A DNA stretch of 64,000 bases from Diphasiastrum complanatum (GCA_029204225.1 CM055110.1:21124988-21188987); one strand, 5' to 3'. Positions 44,831 to 57,139 are shown, numbered from the stretch's first letter. Notes: a model not told the origin generated them from the sequence alone. Numbers and translations: made by a program.

Positions 44831-45352
44831 ATGGGGAGTTTGCATGAATTTGTTTTACCGGAGTCAAGCAAGTTAGATGGATCTAACTACGGCTTGTGGA
44901 AGTTCAAACTTCAAAATATACTTCAGGACAAAGATTATTGGGAAATTGTCATGGGACAAGAGGTGATGGCTCACGGTCTCAATGATCAAGATAGAAGGAC
45001 ATTTGAGAAGCGGGTGCAACGTGCACATCATATCATCGATTTATCCGTGACGGATAAGGCTAAGGTTATTCCTCTGATCAGGAATGCAGTCGGGCCTAAG
45101 GATGCATGGGATATTCTTGTGAATGATAGTGAGGAAGAATCATTATCATATGAGTCATTACCTAAATCATTGAATAGAAGTTCTTGTTTGAAAAAAGAGA
45201 ATACTTCAAACATCCTTATGTTGAAGGTACTAATGATTTTTTTCATGGCTTCTAATGTTTTTGAGGTTTCTACTTCTTATGATGCAATCATTAATATTCA
45301 AGAACAAAGCTCGTCGCTCGAGACTTACTCACCGTGTCATATGTATTCCTAA
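44831..45352 (+). pseudogene. copia Gag N-terminus, inverted copy
   Basis: Frame MGSLHEFVLPESSKLDGSNY ... IRNAVGPKDAWDILV, a copia Gag N-terminal (DUF4219/UBN2-like) segment, running on through the spacer with unrelated sequence to a stop at 45350. It mirrors 45638-45360. Confidence 0.87.
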
Positions 45353-45359
45353 GAATATC

Positions 45360-45638
45360 CTATGCATCCTTAGGCCCAACTGCATTCCTGATCAGAGGAA
45401 TAAGCTTAACCTTATCCGTCACGGATAAGTTGATGATATGATGCGCATGTTGCACCCGCTTCTCAAATGTCCTTCTATCGTGATCATTGAGACCGTGAGC
45501 CATCACCTCTTGTCCCATGACAATTTCCCAATAATCTTTGTCCTGAAGTATATTCTGAAGTTTGAACTTCCACAAGCTGTAGTTAGATCCATCTAACTTT
45601 CTTGACTCCGGTAAAACAAATTCATGCAAACTCCCCAT
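45360..45638 (-). pseudogene. copia Gag N-terminus, original orientation
   Basis: 92 codons, 90 percent or more identical to the inverted copy at 44831 on. It ends GPKDA then stop at the edge of the inverted repeat. Confidence 0.87.
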
Positions 45639-45639
45639 C

Positions 45640-46612
45640 TTTGTCGTACAAAAAATGATAGGATTTCTACTAGGAATATGTTTGCATGCAACAATCTATT
45701 AATTGTCGCCTTCCCTGGATAGCAACTATCCAGATACTACCTGCCTCAGATTTGCCTGTCTGCTGTTCCAAATAGAACCTATCTGGTTCTGACCTGAATC
45801 TGATTTGATCTCCCTCATATAACACCTGTCTGATCTCTGCCTGTTCCAGATAGAACCTGTCTGGTTCTGAGCAGTCCAGGTTCTACCGCCCTCAGATAAC
45901 ACCTATCTAATTTCTGCCTGTCCCAGATAGAATCTGTCTGGTTCTGATCTGACCTGTCCAGATTCTGCCGCCCTCAGATAACACCTATCTGATTGCTGCC
46001 TGTCCCAGATACACCGATCTCAATTGTTGCCTCCTTTGCTACAGATATGACCTGCAACAGTTGCTGCCTACTTGCGCCAGATAGAACCTATCTGGTTCTG
46101 ACCTTTCCAGGTTCTGCCGCCCTCAGATAACACCTATCTGATTTCTGCCTGTCCCAAATAGAATCTATCTGGTTCTGATCTGACCTGTCCAGATTCTGCC
46201 GCCCTCAGATAACACCTATCTGATTGCTGCCTGTCCCAGATAACACTGATCTCAGTTGTTGCCTCCTTTGCTGCAGATATGACCTGCACTAGTTGCTGCC
46301 TACCTGCGCCAGATGTTGCCTTCTCAAATACCACCGCCCTCAGGTGATACCTCTGCCCTGAAAATTGCCTGCAACAGATCTGCCTTCTTGGATACCACCG
46401 CCCTCAAGTAATACCTATGTCCTAAAAACTGCCTCAAGTAAACCTGCAACAAAACCTGTCTTCCCTCAGAAGTCACATGCAACAAGTATTGCCGCCCTCA
46501 GAAGTACCTTCCTCTGCTGCTACCGCCCTCAGGTAAAGCCTGCACCAGTTGCTGCCTTCACTAGATGTGACCTGCACCAACACCTTCCGTAGATCCCGAT
46601 CTTAGGAACCCT
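45640..46612 (-). repeat. copia leader with direct repeats
   Basis: Built of short units such as CAGATAACACCTATCTGATT and TTGCTGCCT; a 231-bp higher-order unit occurs at 45961 and 46192. No coding. Confidence 0.85.
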
Positions 46613-46624
46613 GCTCTGATACCA

Positions 46625-47625
46625 TGATAGAATTCACAGATCGGAGTAGACTAATCTTATTAGTACTCACGCAAAACATCAAACACAAGAGGAAGAAGAG
46701 AGAGACTGCAAGAAGCTATGCTTCACAAACTAAAAATTGAGATAACAATGGAGGTGGGCGCCCATCTGCTCTTATAGAGACTGCCCACAATCAAAAGCAA
46801 TTGGAATACTAATTATGAAGTCTTAACAATAGAAATCTATGCTATCTTACTTAAAATAGATTTCTATACTATTCTAGCAAAATTGGTACTAACTTAGGTA
46901 CCTATACTAAAAATAGATAGTACCTATACTAAAAATAGAAATAGGCCTTCTAGCACGCAGGCTGCCCTCTACAATGAATTAATTAACCATTAATTCCAAA
47001 AGTCATCTGGAGCAATGATGGTTGATATCCCTCCAGTGAAGCCGGAAGACATTCAAATACAGCCCCCGACTTCTGATGTTAGAGCAAACTAATAATTTGA
47101 GTAGAGTAGTAGTCCCAGCCAGTATGCGTCAACAACAGGTTAAAGCATTTCTAGATGCTCCAAGTTTGTACTGGGATTCTTAACCAACTCTTAAGCATCA
47201 TATAAAAGTTTATCTAACTTGTAAAATGGGTTTTGCCGATTTGATTTTGAGTTATGAAGTGCATACAATGCTAATAAACATATCTTAAGTTACGGCAAAG
47301 AAAATTCTGAACCATATATTGTGCTCCTGTTCAGAATGCAGAATGCTTCTAAGATTTGATATCAATTTATTACAGTGAAGAACACACCATGGGATAGCAG
47401 ACCTGCTCCTTTCTAATGCCTAAACTATATTTTACACTAAATAAATGACAAGTTCAAAATTTGTGCTTCACAAATATATGCATAGTGGACTTCAAGAATC
47501 CATGCAGGAAAGAAAACTTTTTTGTATGCCTATGGCAGTCAGGTTAAAATATGAAACATGTACTTTGTACGTCTAATGCTAGGTTATTGCAAAAAACATA
47601 TATATTATTTAGCTTTGAAACCTAC
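46625..47625 (-). other. copia LTR and rest of cyclophilin intron
   Basis: Sequence just upstream of the primer site should be the LTR (ends CTATCA); its outer end is not found but is probably before 47100. The remainder to the donor at 47625 is intron. Confidence 0.5.
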
Positions 47626-47718
47626 CATGGAAAGCAGGCCCGCTCCAGTATGCTTTGCAATAAAATTCTCATCATCAAACCTGCTACCATAAATGCTCAC
47701 ACAACCTGTACCATCTCC
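47626..47718 (-). CDS. cyclophilin (PPIH/CYP22 type), exon
   Basis: 31 codons: [20 protein letters not shown] then [16 protein letters not shown] and FDDENF..KHTG are cyclophilin core motifs; the CVSIYG variant fits the CYP22/PPIH group. Acceptor ATCCAG, donor GTAGGT; phase 0. Confidence 0.95.
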
Positions 47719-48510
47719 CTGGATATTAGTTGCCACAATAAAAACACAAGTTAGGCAATACTATGATATTCAATATATTACATTCCAGAGTACAATTATG
47801 AGCACAACACATTCACCATTGACACACTAGCTCAGCTCAAAGGTACACCAACTTAAGCTAGATGATGAGAAGAGCGAGAAAACAGATAGACAGCATGCTG
47901 CAAGCCCATGTGGTCAGCACGACACTTACGCACACACGTCAACATCAGAGAAATAGCATTGCGCAGGCAAAACAACTCTCATCATCAAATCTGGCATCAA
48001 TTTAAGCTCCAAAGGGAGAAGTAAATATGCACACAAATAGAGTCCTCACATCTACTCTCTCAGTTCATGGACACACAAATCTGCCTTCAAGAGTAGCTTG
48101 ATAAGCAGATACACACATATTGCTGCGAACCATTGTGCCAAATGATGCATGCCAGCTCCAGCCAGATGAGAAATAGTGGACTCACATATGTTTTGGAATA
48201 GCACACATGTTTTGACCTCAAACCCAGCCATATGGTCAAAAAGACAGTGACCATAAATCAAGCATGTTCCTAACCTTACTCAAGTTCAATACCAGGTTCA
48301 TGCTCACTTTTACAAGCATATGTACATGAGCATTACGAAAAGGTTAAACCTGCAGTTGGTTAAATGAGCTGTGAATTCAATAAGTACATGAACAGGATAG
48401 ATGATAAGCTTTATACTGTCACTAGCTTTCATGAGAAAGATATTACAAGAGTAGAAATGACTTATACTATTATATTCCAATTTTGTTATTTAAACATCGG
48501 CAGACAGGAC
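47719..48510 (-). other. cyclophilin intron
   Basis: About 790 bp, non-coding. Near 47970-47990 TCTCATCATCAAATCTGG resembles part of the neighbouring exon (TCTCATCATCAAACCTGC), perhaps by chance. Confidence 0.6.
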
Positions 48511-48598
48511 CTTGACAAAGTCTCCCGCTTGGATCATGAAGTCCTTAATGACACGATGAAAAGCACTCCCCTTATATCCCAGTGGAGTGCCAGCTTTT
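48511..48598 (-). CDS. cyclophilin (PPIH/CYP22 type), exon
   Basis: Encodes [20 protein letters not shown] then MIQAGDFVK. It contains the catalytic Arg (FHRVI) and the FMIQ.GDF motif. The acceptor TTGCAG is normal; the donor GTCCTG is weak but the phase fits (starts with the last base of an Arg codon, ends phase 0). Confidence 0.93.
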
Positions 48599-48794
48599 CT
48601 GCAAGAAAAGCAGCATTTAAGGAGATTTACTAGAAGATTAGTTTAAGCTTTACAAGTTGATATATTTTCTCAATGCAAACACCCGTGAAGCACTAAATCA
48701 AGGGCCAGATTGGAGATTTCAGCGAATGACAAATAGCATAGCCAAGACGGAAGTTTTTAAGAAACAAAGGACTGCAATGTTTAGAGAAAAGTAC

Positions 48795-48818
48795 CTGTAT
48801 TCACCAGTGCAGAACTGC
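48795..48818 (-). CDS. cyclophilin (PPIH/CYP22 type), 24-nt microexon
   Basis: Reads QFCTGEYR across its boundaries: starts with one base of an Arg codon and ends AG, joining A of the next exon to give Arg. The acceptor AAACAG is poor, the donor is GTACTT. QFCTGE immediately precedes the KAG..GYKG segment in this family, so the call rests on protein continuity. Upstream exons (start codon, FFDV..G..AGRI and ELF..D..PKTAENF) were not found up to 64000. Confidence 0.75.
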
Positions 48819-49543
48819 CTGTTTCATGCAATAGTCACGGATTAGGTGCAGAACAGAAATAGAGTGTGGCTCATTGCAATAAGTTTTCATATAGTCACCA
48901 CAATAGCCAGGCTTGGCACATACTGCCAGCTTAATATGAAAGGCACTTCGCATAGCAGGTTGACAACACAATAATCTGGGCATAAATTTTTCTTAAAATC
49001 CTTGATAATAGAAGAATAATGCCACATAAAATTTGAATAGCATGTGCAGTAGTGAAGTAAAGCTTTGTGTGCCAAGTTACAGAACAAGCAACTGTAATTC
49101 CAATTACAAACCCTTCAATTGCCTACGCCGTACTCGTTGAGAATATGGAAAGTATAATGCTACACTTCATGTGACTCACTCCTACAACATCTACCACATT
49201 CTATAAGGTGAACATTTATCCTATTGATTATGGGGAAAGTCTACATATTTTCCAGCTGCATTTCCCTTCAATTAACATCCTAAACAATTCTCAAACAGCA
49301 GGTTGCATCACCACAAGTCTGATGAACACTTGTTTTTAGTATGTGTTTTACCCTAGAATATACTTGCGTTGATCTAAGACTTGTAGAGTGGTCGTTTGGC
49401 TTGTAATGAGTTTACATGTAAGAATTTTGATGAGAAAAGCTTGGTTTTTGGTCAAAATTTAAGTTTCCATAGTTATGAGGTACTTTTGAAGACCATGCAC
49501 ATTTGTAGACCTGTACCTTCCTGTGAAAATGTTTAAAAAATGG
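48819..49543 (-). other. cyclophilin intron
   Basis: No exon with TAENF-type coding was found; ends where the gypsy fragment begins. Confidence 0.5.
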
Positions 49544-51080
49544 TTAGAAATCAGCAAAGCATAACTGATTAATCTCTCCAATCCGACTCAAGGCATCGGC
49601 AACGCAGTTCGACGTACCTTTACGATGCCTAATGTCGAACACAAACTCCTGAATGAATTCTGACCATCTAGCCTTACGACCACGAAGGTCCTTGGCATCA
49701 CAAATGTACTTAAGGGATTGGTGATCAGTCATCACCGTAAATCTGGCACCATAAAGACAATGCCTCCAGATTTTTAATGTGTGAATGATTGCAAAAAGCT
49801 CCTTCTCATAGGTAGAATACCTCGTCTGCAACTTCTTCACCCCCTTAAGAACGTTTGTTAGGGGCAATGCTATTAAGGCATAGTCCAAAATGAACCTGTG
49901 GAAAAATCCTGTGAAGCCCAAAAAGGATTTCACATCACGAATTGTTTGAGGTCTCGGCCATTATCGTACCTTACGGACTTTGTCATAATCGATTTCAAGA
50001 CCTTTATCGGATATAAGATGGCCGAGGTTCTTGAGTTTAGTTTGGAAGAACTCGCATTTCGACTCCTTAGCATAGAGCTTTTCCTGTCTTAGAAGACCCA
50101 AGACAATACAAAGATGCTCTTCATGCTCCTCAAGGGTCCGACTATAAATTAATATGTCATCCAGATATGCCACCACAAAATTTCCCAAATATGGACGAAG
50201 AATATCGTTCATCAACTGCTGGAAAGTGGCAGGCGCATTCATGAGTCCAAAAGGTAACACTAAAAACTCATAATGGCCGTACCTGGAACAAAATCCAGTC
50301 TTAGGAACATCTTCGCTCCTAATCCTTATCTGAATGGTATCTTGCTCAAAGATCAATCACTTAGCTCCATTCAGACGATCCATAAGATCATCCATTCTAG
50401 GTAAGGGATATTTGTTCTTGATGGTTAAATCATTTAGCTTTTTAAAGTCACCACACAAACGTCCTTTTTATTAACTAAAAGGATTGGTGCTCCCCAAGGG
50501 GACTTACTAGGTCGTATGTGTGGTCCATCTTGAGAAGTTCTTGTAACTGCCTAGAAACACCCTCTTCCTTGATGCTAACCCTGAATGGAAAAAGAGATAC
50601 AGGTTGGCTTCCAGGAAGCAACTCTATCTGATGGTCAACACTCCTTTTGGGAGGTAGACCATCAGGAAGTTTATCAAGAAAGACATCGCTATACTCTTGC
50701 CTAAGTTTGTTAAATACTCTTCCTTCAGGTGAATTAACACTAAAGGGATTATTTAAAGGCACATTCAAAGGCAAATGCGATAAATCAATAGTTAGACTCT
50801 GGACTGCATGGTCATCTACATAGACTTCATCTTTTAAAAAGCAAAGATAAACTTTATTGCCAGAGTCTTTCAAATATTCAACAACTTCTAAAGCATAAAC
50901 CATAGGATCAAAAGGCTTATTTACATCGCCTTTTAGTTCAACCAACGAGCCATCATGCAAAAGGAAATACTATGAGTCACATAGTCCTTTCTTAAAGACT
51001 CATTTTTGGAGTAAAACCACTCATTTCCTAAGATTATGTCTACGCTATCCAAATTCATTATTCGTCCTACCACAAGGATA
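49544..51080 (-). mobile_element. Ty3/gypsy pol fragment
   Basis: Minus-strand piece reading protease C-terminus (MNLDSVDIILGNEWFYSKNE, about 51030-50960), pol linker and reverse transcriptase start (50960-50475), reverse transcriptase core (50356-49961: [27 protein letters not shown]) and RNase H (49933-49544: YSTYEKELFAIIHTLKIWRH, SNCVADALSRIG). Several frameshifts, and the segment between LTNVLKG and YSTYEKEL (first RNase H strand) is deleted. No LTRs. It probably lies in an upstream cyclophilin intron. Confidence 0.9.
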
Positions 51081-51419
51081 CATCCTTCTTACATTCGACG
51101 TCGGCAGTAGATCTCAGTTTCACTCCCCCCTGTAGCTTGTATTACATCTTTCTTCAGTAGCAGTAGCAGCAGTAATAGCAGTATCATCATCGCCTCCATG
51201 ATATGATCTGAGGCTTGCTTCCATTATACATAGCTATTTCTTGCTTTATCCCTTTATGGTTTAGTTACCACTAGTACTTGTACTTAGATTTACTTTATGT
51301 GCTTTTCTTTTAGTTTTGGAGACGTTTTTCATATGCTCCCATGTGTTCCACATACTTGAAATGTACTTATTTGTCTTATATGCCTTTTGGTATGGAAAAG
51401 ACGTTAATAAAGCTTACTT

Positions 51420-51454
<35 letters not shown>

Positions 51455-53520
51455 GGATAGTATCTAATTTTTAATCACCCCTTTTCGCTTTACATTTCTC
51501 GACTAATGTACCCCTCAAAGATTCACATGGTTTCTCAAGGGTCAAGATTTGATCAGTTTTCATCCAATGGCTGAAATTGTTTACTTCCAATTCAAGTTAC
51601 CCAGTCGTTTTAGCTATAAGCCACACGTGATGACCTAAGAGGAGTATGGCAAGCTATTTAAGCATGACATAGCCCACAACCATCTTCAAATTCTCTCTCT
51701 CTTTCTCCTTGCCTCTTCAAACTGATGACAATTTTGTAGCGTCTACCTACACTCTTGGATCGCGATCTACCACCTCAATCTGTGAGTCTTGCGTATACTT
51801 ACATCTTTTGCTTAATGCTAAAGGTTCTTTTACCATCATTGCTGAGCTATGGCTATTTATCTATCATGCTTGCATGTAGCGATCCAACGCTGAGCTGTGG
51901 AAATACAAATATCATGTTTGCATGCCATTATGTAGCGATCCATCGCTGATGAAACTTTGTTTTTGCACGCTATACATTTCATAGCTATGCATGACAGCGC
52001 TGTTGGAATGCGCTTATACAACAATCGTTGCATGCTTCTATCAACGCTCATTGATAGCACTAATGTTGCACACATGCCCAAGCTCAGACATGGATAATGT
52101 CGTCTGCCTCTATCAGCGAGGACTGATAACAATGAGCTTGCGCTCATCCTCCCACTGCTGGCAGCGTTGACATCACTATTTATACCACGCAATACTCTAC
52201 TGGCGAACCAGCGACTGCTGTCAACAGCAGAATCGCCATTGTACAACATACATAAAACATACGTAACCGATAGCAATAATTTAACCTACTGCCAATCACT
52301 CAACTTTTGCTGAACACTAGTTATATAAACACTCAATAAGTTATTCGATATTCTCATTAGTAGCTTTGGCTTGGACACTCTTGAATCGCATGGATTTGCG
52401 AAAGAGTTTTTACAGTCTCAAGGGTTAGCATGGCATGGACATGCCCTAACACCGACTTGTGACTATACTTAGCCACTTCTAATGATGTAACATTCAATTC
52501 TAATAAGGGTAGTTACAAGTACCAACCTAAGGTAAACGTCATTTAAAATAGGAATTGAGCTTGAATACTCCTCGAAAGCATGGACATGCTCAGGGGTTTG
52601 ACACCAGAGCATGAGTAGTCACTTTCGATAGTCATAAGGATTAGTATGGCATGGAGATGCCCTAATACCTACGTGGGTGTGACCTCGCTCATCCTACTTG
52701 CTAAAGCAATTCTTATGAACGGTTAATTTTTTATTATGCACACTTTATTATGCAATTTAACTTATTGATATGGTCTATTACTAATGCACTGGTCAATATG
52801 GCACTCGCCCTGATACGGTAAATTTACCGGTATGACCTATCGCTAAAACTATGATTGGAATGGGAAGACTTGGACTATGACTAATTTCATGGATATTCAT
52901 GCTGTTGGTAGTAAAGCTTGTTTTGTACATGGATAAAACTGACATTCAGCTTTGACACCTGTCTTCCTCACATAGTAACTCGCGCGGTTTGTTTTTGTGG
53001 GATGGTGGCAGGTACCAGCTGGATGTCTTGAAATAAGTTTTGCTTTACAGTGCTTTTTAGTACTGTATTTTACTTTTCAGCTTTTTATTTTACCTTGTTG
53101 GCTTATAAATAAAGGTTCCAAAGGGTTTGGTCTTGCTTAAGCAAGAGGAACTATGTGTACGCTTACAACTCCCTTTCTCTCTCACAAGCACACAAAAATG
53201 ATCTTCCTGGAATAAAACGACAAGCCATTTTAAATTTTTATCCGTGACAGAATCCAAAAGGGATTGATGCACCTAAACTGGACCACATTGTGACTGAAAC
53301 ATTTGGGAAACCTATATGCCCTTCAACCTTGATTAATGCTTTAATTTGATACCCATATTGCCCACTTATAAATAAAAATAAAAAAGTTTCTAAGAAACGC
53401 TTGCACAAATTAGAAATGCGGTTCAGAAACATGTTTCTAACTGCGTTTCTAGAATCGCAATGCAACTATGATATATCATTTGCTGATAATACTGATTGTG
53501 GCCATTGTTGTTTTAATACG
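51081..53520. other. unassigned; retroposon-like tail and small palindromic motifs
   Basis: At 51390-51453, GGTATGGAAAAGACGTTAAT leads to AAAG and (TC)n, the same tail as at 55608-55673. At 52430-52660 the word GGCATGGACATGCC (a near palindrome) and variants occur three times. A frame at 52276-51857 (minus) has no known domain. Nothing coding can be supported. Confidence 0.5.
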
Positions 53521-54010
53521 ATAGATTTTTACCCCCACGATGTTATTCGGATGAATGGGAATGCCATAGGTGGCCAAGCCGTGACATTTTTGTTTGATGA
53601 TGGTTCCACACATAAATAACTCTTTAGCTCTAAATTGCAAAGCAAAGGTGGGAACAAAGAAAATTGACCATCGATACGTGGTAAAGCTGGCCATGGGATC
53701 AGAGAGTCAAGTATGGGACTGGATAGTTCCTCATTTTCCTTTGCAATTTCAAGCCCGTAAGGATAATCTAAAATTTCACATAATGAATTTGGACAAAGTA
53801 GATCTAATACTTGGCAAATTTGGTTTTATGAACCAAATGAGCCATTAAAGAGAAACTATGGAACCCATAGCTTGTCATTCTTGCACAATGGCTCGCGCTC
53901 ATAGAGCTTAATGTCAACGTGGATATTTCTTTTCCTTATATGCTTTATGCTTTACTTTGGAAGGAAAAATCACTCCTTTTTTATTGCTTTCAAATAAGAA
54001 AATGCACCTG
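53521..54010 (+). pseudogene. Ty3/gypsy protease fragment
   Basis: Broken plus-strand frames read VTFLFDDGSTHK, then KIDHRYVVKLAMGSESQVWD, PLQFQARKDNLKFHIMNLDK and VDLILGKFGF, then VNVDISF.. and ITPFLLLSN. It is a gypsy retropepsin of the same group as the fragment at 51 kb, and like the element at 3.5 kb has D-D-G at the active site. Confidence 0.82.
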
Positions 54011-55519
54011 ATTTTATTTTGGGAACATAGACTTAGTTGGGTGTCCTGGGCCTATTATCTCGGTGAGCGGAGTGATCTCTTCACACGCGTGGGAGGATTT
54101 GACATGACCATCAAGATATCACTTTTTGGAGCAGCTAGTTATTCCGTCGGCCAAGATCCTTGCCTTAATGATGAATTGTGTCGTTAGACTTAAGTCATCA
54201 TGAGTATTAAATCATACAGGATTTGCCATAAACTGTTCAACAACTCACTCTTGAGGAAAGCCGAGTAGAGATGGAGTATTCATTGGCAAAATGAGTTCCT
54301 AGCAGATTTGCCAGCTATGTCACGGGCAAAGGCTTCTGAATGAAGCTGAAGGCTGCTGGTCTTCTAGATTTCGCGGTGCAGTCTTGGCCCACAGTAATTC
54401 CACAGATGGTGGAACCAGTAAAGACTATTTTGGAGGTAAAAAGCCGACACCAGAATCAGGTTTTCCTCAAAAAAAGTGTGAAGATCCTGATTTGATGGAG
54501 GAGTTCATTTGGGTCGCTGAGGTGTTAACATGGCGAGTACATCCCAAGGTTCCGAGCAGCGCTCTAGTGCAAGCAGCATAAGAGACTAGAATTCGCTTTG
54601 CCTTTGAATAAAATGTTGATGGATTGGTTAGGCATTCCCTTATTCCAGATTGTGGGAAGCGGGCACATTCTGTTGCCAGAGGAGCCAACTGAAGTTGTCG
54701 CTCATGTTGATGAGGCAGAAGAGATGGCCGTTGAAGCACCAAAATCAAGGAAGTCAGGGATGAAACTGATGGCTAAGCGAAAACTTACCCTGCAGTCACG
54801 GTCACACACCAAGTGGATGAGCTACCAGCTGCTGAGGGGAGGGAAGACAAAATTGTCCAATGTTCTGATGTTAGCATAGTTGCCAATGAACCTGAGTCAT
54901 TGCCTGTACTACCAGAAGATGGTGTGCCAATTAACCTTGTTGCAAGTAATTTTGAATGTTGAAGAAGATGTTCAGGAGGTTAATCCCTCCTTTGCTGAGG
55001 AAGTGGTTATTGCCCAAGGCTATGTGGAACCCGAGGTTGCCGATGCTATTGTTGAAGAGCCTGATATAGGTCCACCAGGGTTTGTCAGAACCCCACGGAG
55101 TTCACCTGTTAGCCAAAATTCACCTAAAACCCTAGGACCGATTCAAAAAGGTCGAGTAGGCCAATTTGGCTATAAGAAAGCTTTGATCATGGATATTTAT
55201 GGGAATCCAATTCATAAGAATGATCTGATGGATATTGTTTTAGGCGTGGAGGAGGATCCTCGTTATCTAACCCATTTCCCTTCATTCTCTATCTCATAAA
55301 TATCCAAGATCCAATGCTCCACGATTGGTGTCAAGTCATCATGTATCGACAACTTGCCACAATTAGCCTCCGCCTAGGTATCAAGGGACTACCATTAAAT
55401 TCATATGGGGGGCATGCTATAAGATTCCTACAACAAGCACTTGTGGAGTCAAGACACCCCAAGCCCCCCTCCCAAGACCACAAATGCTAGAAGCAACTCT
55501 CCATCACTAGTTTCATGTA
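54011..55519 (+). other. unassigned retroelement-like debris
   Basis: Short frames 54384-54581, 54598-54879 and 54880-55299 are hydrophilic, the last glutamate- and valine-rich. A short stretch at 55228-55263 (LMDIVLGVEEDP) matches the copia Gag at 37742 on (VMDIVLGVEEEP), suggesting a fused copia gag scrap. No intact gene. Confidence 0.45.
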
Positions 55520-55604
55520 GTGATAGTGCGGATCTCATCAGAACTCCGAAGTTAAGCGTGCTTGGGCATGAATAGAATTGGGATGGGTGACCTCGTCAGG
55601 AGCC
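55520..55604 (+). ncRNA. 5S rRNA-derived sequence (truncated, retroposon head)
   Basis: ATCAGAACTCCGAAGTTAAG and GCGTGCTTGGGC, then GGATGGGTGACCTC, are the middle and 3' half of plant 5S rRNA including the internal A-box and C-box; the first about 20 nt and the last about 20 nt are missing or changed. A single copy followed by a retroposon-like tail and (CT)n argues for a 5S-derived SINE (SINE3-like) or pseudogene rather than a working gene. Confidence 0.87.
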
Positions 55605-55629
55605 TTTTAGCATGGAAAAGACGTTAATA

Positions 55630-55631
55630 AA

Positions 55632-55673
<42 letters not shown>
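55630..55673. repeat. (CT)n microsatellite tail
   Basis: About 21 CT units after ATGGAAAAGACGTTAATAAA. Confidence 0.95.
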
Positions 55674-55677
<4 letters not shown>

Positions 55678-57139
55678 GCAAAAGGAAGCCTTGAATGACT
55701 GTGTCGATCCTCGCGACTTCGAAGCTTGGATCAAGTAGAGCTATCACTCAAATTATCGAAGATAGCTCGAATTCGATAGAAGTAGTCCATGCACCGAGGA
55801 GTCACCCGATTCTCAACACAAGAATCGTCACCCAATCTGATCATCCACTCTATTGTTGCCAAATCTTGATTCCACATCACTAAGGTCATGACATATGTTC
55901 CTGCATAAAACCAAGAAAACATTGTCTACTTCGCATGATATGATGCCCAAGCAAAACCAATTGCTCTAGCTTTAAGAAAATTTGCGATATAGGGATTGTT
56001 CTCTGGAAATAATAGTCTTGCCATGATTTCGTCCATATTTCTCTTGGGGGATGTCGGCCTAGTTCTGATATCCAAGCATGACTATTTCAGTCTTTATTCT
56101 GGTCACTTTTTGGGCTAAGCTCCAGGTCAAGCATCCATGAGGTGGCAGCAAAAAGCGCGGTAAGTGCTTCTTCTAGCTCCATTGAAGTTGGAATAGACAT
56201 GAGACCAATAACCTGTATATGCTAGGTTGACGTCCAAACATCTTCACTAAATGCTAGAATCATGAGTCGTTCCATAGAGAGTAGCTACGTGAACATTGAT
56301 CTTGATGGTACACCACTATGGTTCCATTTATATCAGCAACCGTGTGGCATGCATATTGGTCCATGGCAAAAGTAGTCTATGGCAATCAAGTCTTGATGGA
56401 GATTGAGGAACATTCATTTGATTTTCACCGTGTGTGCAATAGGATCGAAAGTCCATGTATCCACGTAAGATGGAAAATGATTGTCGGAAAATCAAAAGCA
56501 ACAGTGACTTGTCAACTTTCGCCAATCAATACCTCTCCACAAGGGATGCTATGAGGGTGGTCCAAGCTCTACTAAAAAAATCAATAAATGACCCGAGTCT
56601 TGATGTCAAATTTTGACAATTATTTACATTATTTCCAACCATATGACAATATGTTCGACAAAAGATGAAACCATCATATGTATTGGACTATAAAAGACAT
56701 GTACCTAACTAAAGTAGGTAGCGTGGGTGCCAGTTATGATCAAAATCTCAGGTGTTGAATCAATGAAGCATAAAAGACAGCAATAGACTAAAGCCTTACA
56801 AGCAATAGACAAGACAATAGGTTCTCCCACGAAGAGCCCAAGCAATACCAATCAATAATCTGAAAAATGAGTGTACAAATGCCCCTATAAATACCCTACC
56901 AATGAACCCTAAAATAGGAATTCAAAAGTAAAGGGAGGCAAAATGTAGAGGGAAAATAGCGCGCCCTCCTACAAGCCCCCACTCCACATATAACCATATA
57001 ATAAGGGCCCAAGGCCAGTCAATGTCATAAAAAAGGACCCAGTGCGGGTCAGAAGCATATCAAAAGGCTATGGGGCCTGTACATGACTAATATAAAATGC
57101 GTAACCAGAAATATACATAACCAACAGTAAATGTAAAGA
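55674..57139. other. unassigned; probable gypsy 3' LTR at right end
   Basis: No supported gene to about 56700. The minus strand of 56700-57139 lies directly after the chromodomain frame and has a TATA-like GGTATTTATAGGGGC near 56885, as expected for a 3' LTR, but no partner LTR is present to confirm it. Confidence 0.4.

Larger units (their letters stand above)
44310..46400. repeat. large inverted repeat of copia leader and gag start
   Basis: Left arm 44310-45117 (gag start at 44831, plus strand) and right arm about 45352-46400 (gag start at 45638, minus strand) are reverse complements around a spacer of about 235 bp. Both arms encode MGSLHEFVLPES and WKFKLQNILQDKDYWEIVMG. The right arm is longer because a 231-bp leader unit (45961 and 46192) is repeated there. 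Confidence 0.92.
43491..46624 (-). mobile_element. copia element with internal inverted duplication
   Basis: Minus-strand copia in a cyclophilin intron. Primer site TGGTATCAGAGC at 46624-46613, long leader of direct repeats, gag N-terminus (45638-45352), then an inverted copy of gag N-terminus plus leader (45117-44310 read the other way), then gag C-terminal parts (44166-43801 and a duplicate at 43683-43492). Pol is absent. Its LTR should start at 46625. Confidence 0.85.

Noticed and set aside
51857-52276. 139-codon minus-strand frame
   Set aside because: Composed of short repeated words in AT-rich DNA, no domain.
55520-55604. Functional 5S rRNA gene
   Set aside because: Both ends are missing, the internal sequence has changes, and there is no tandem array.
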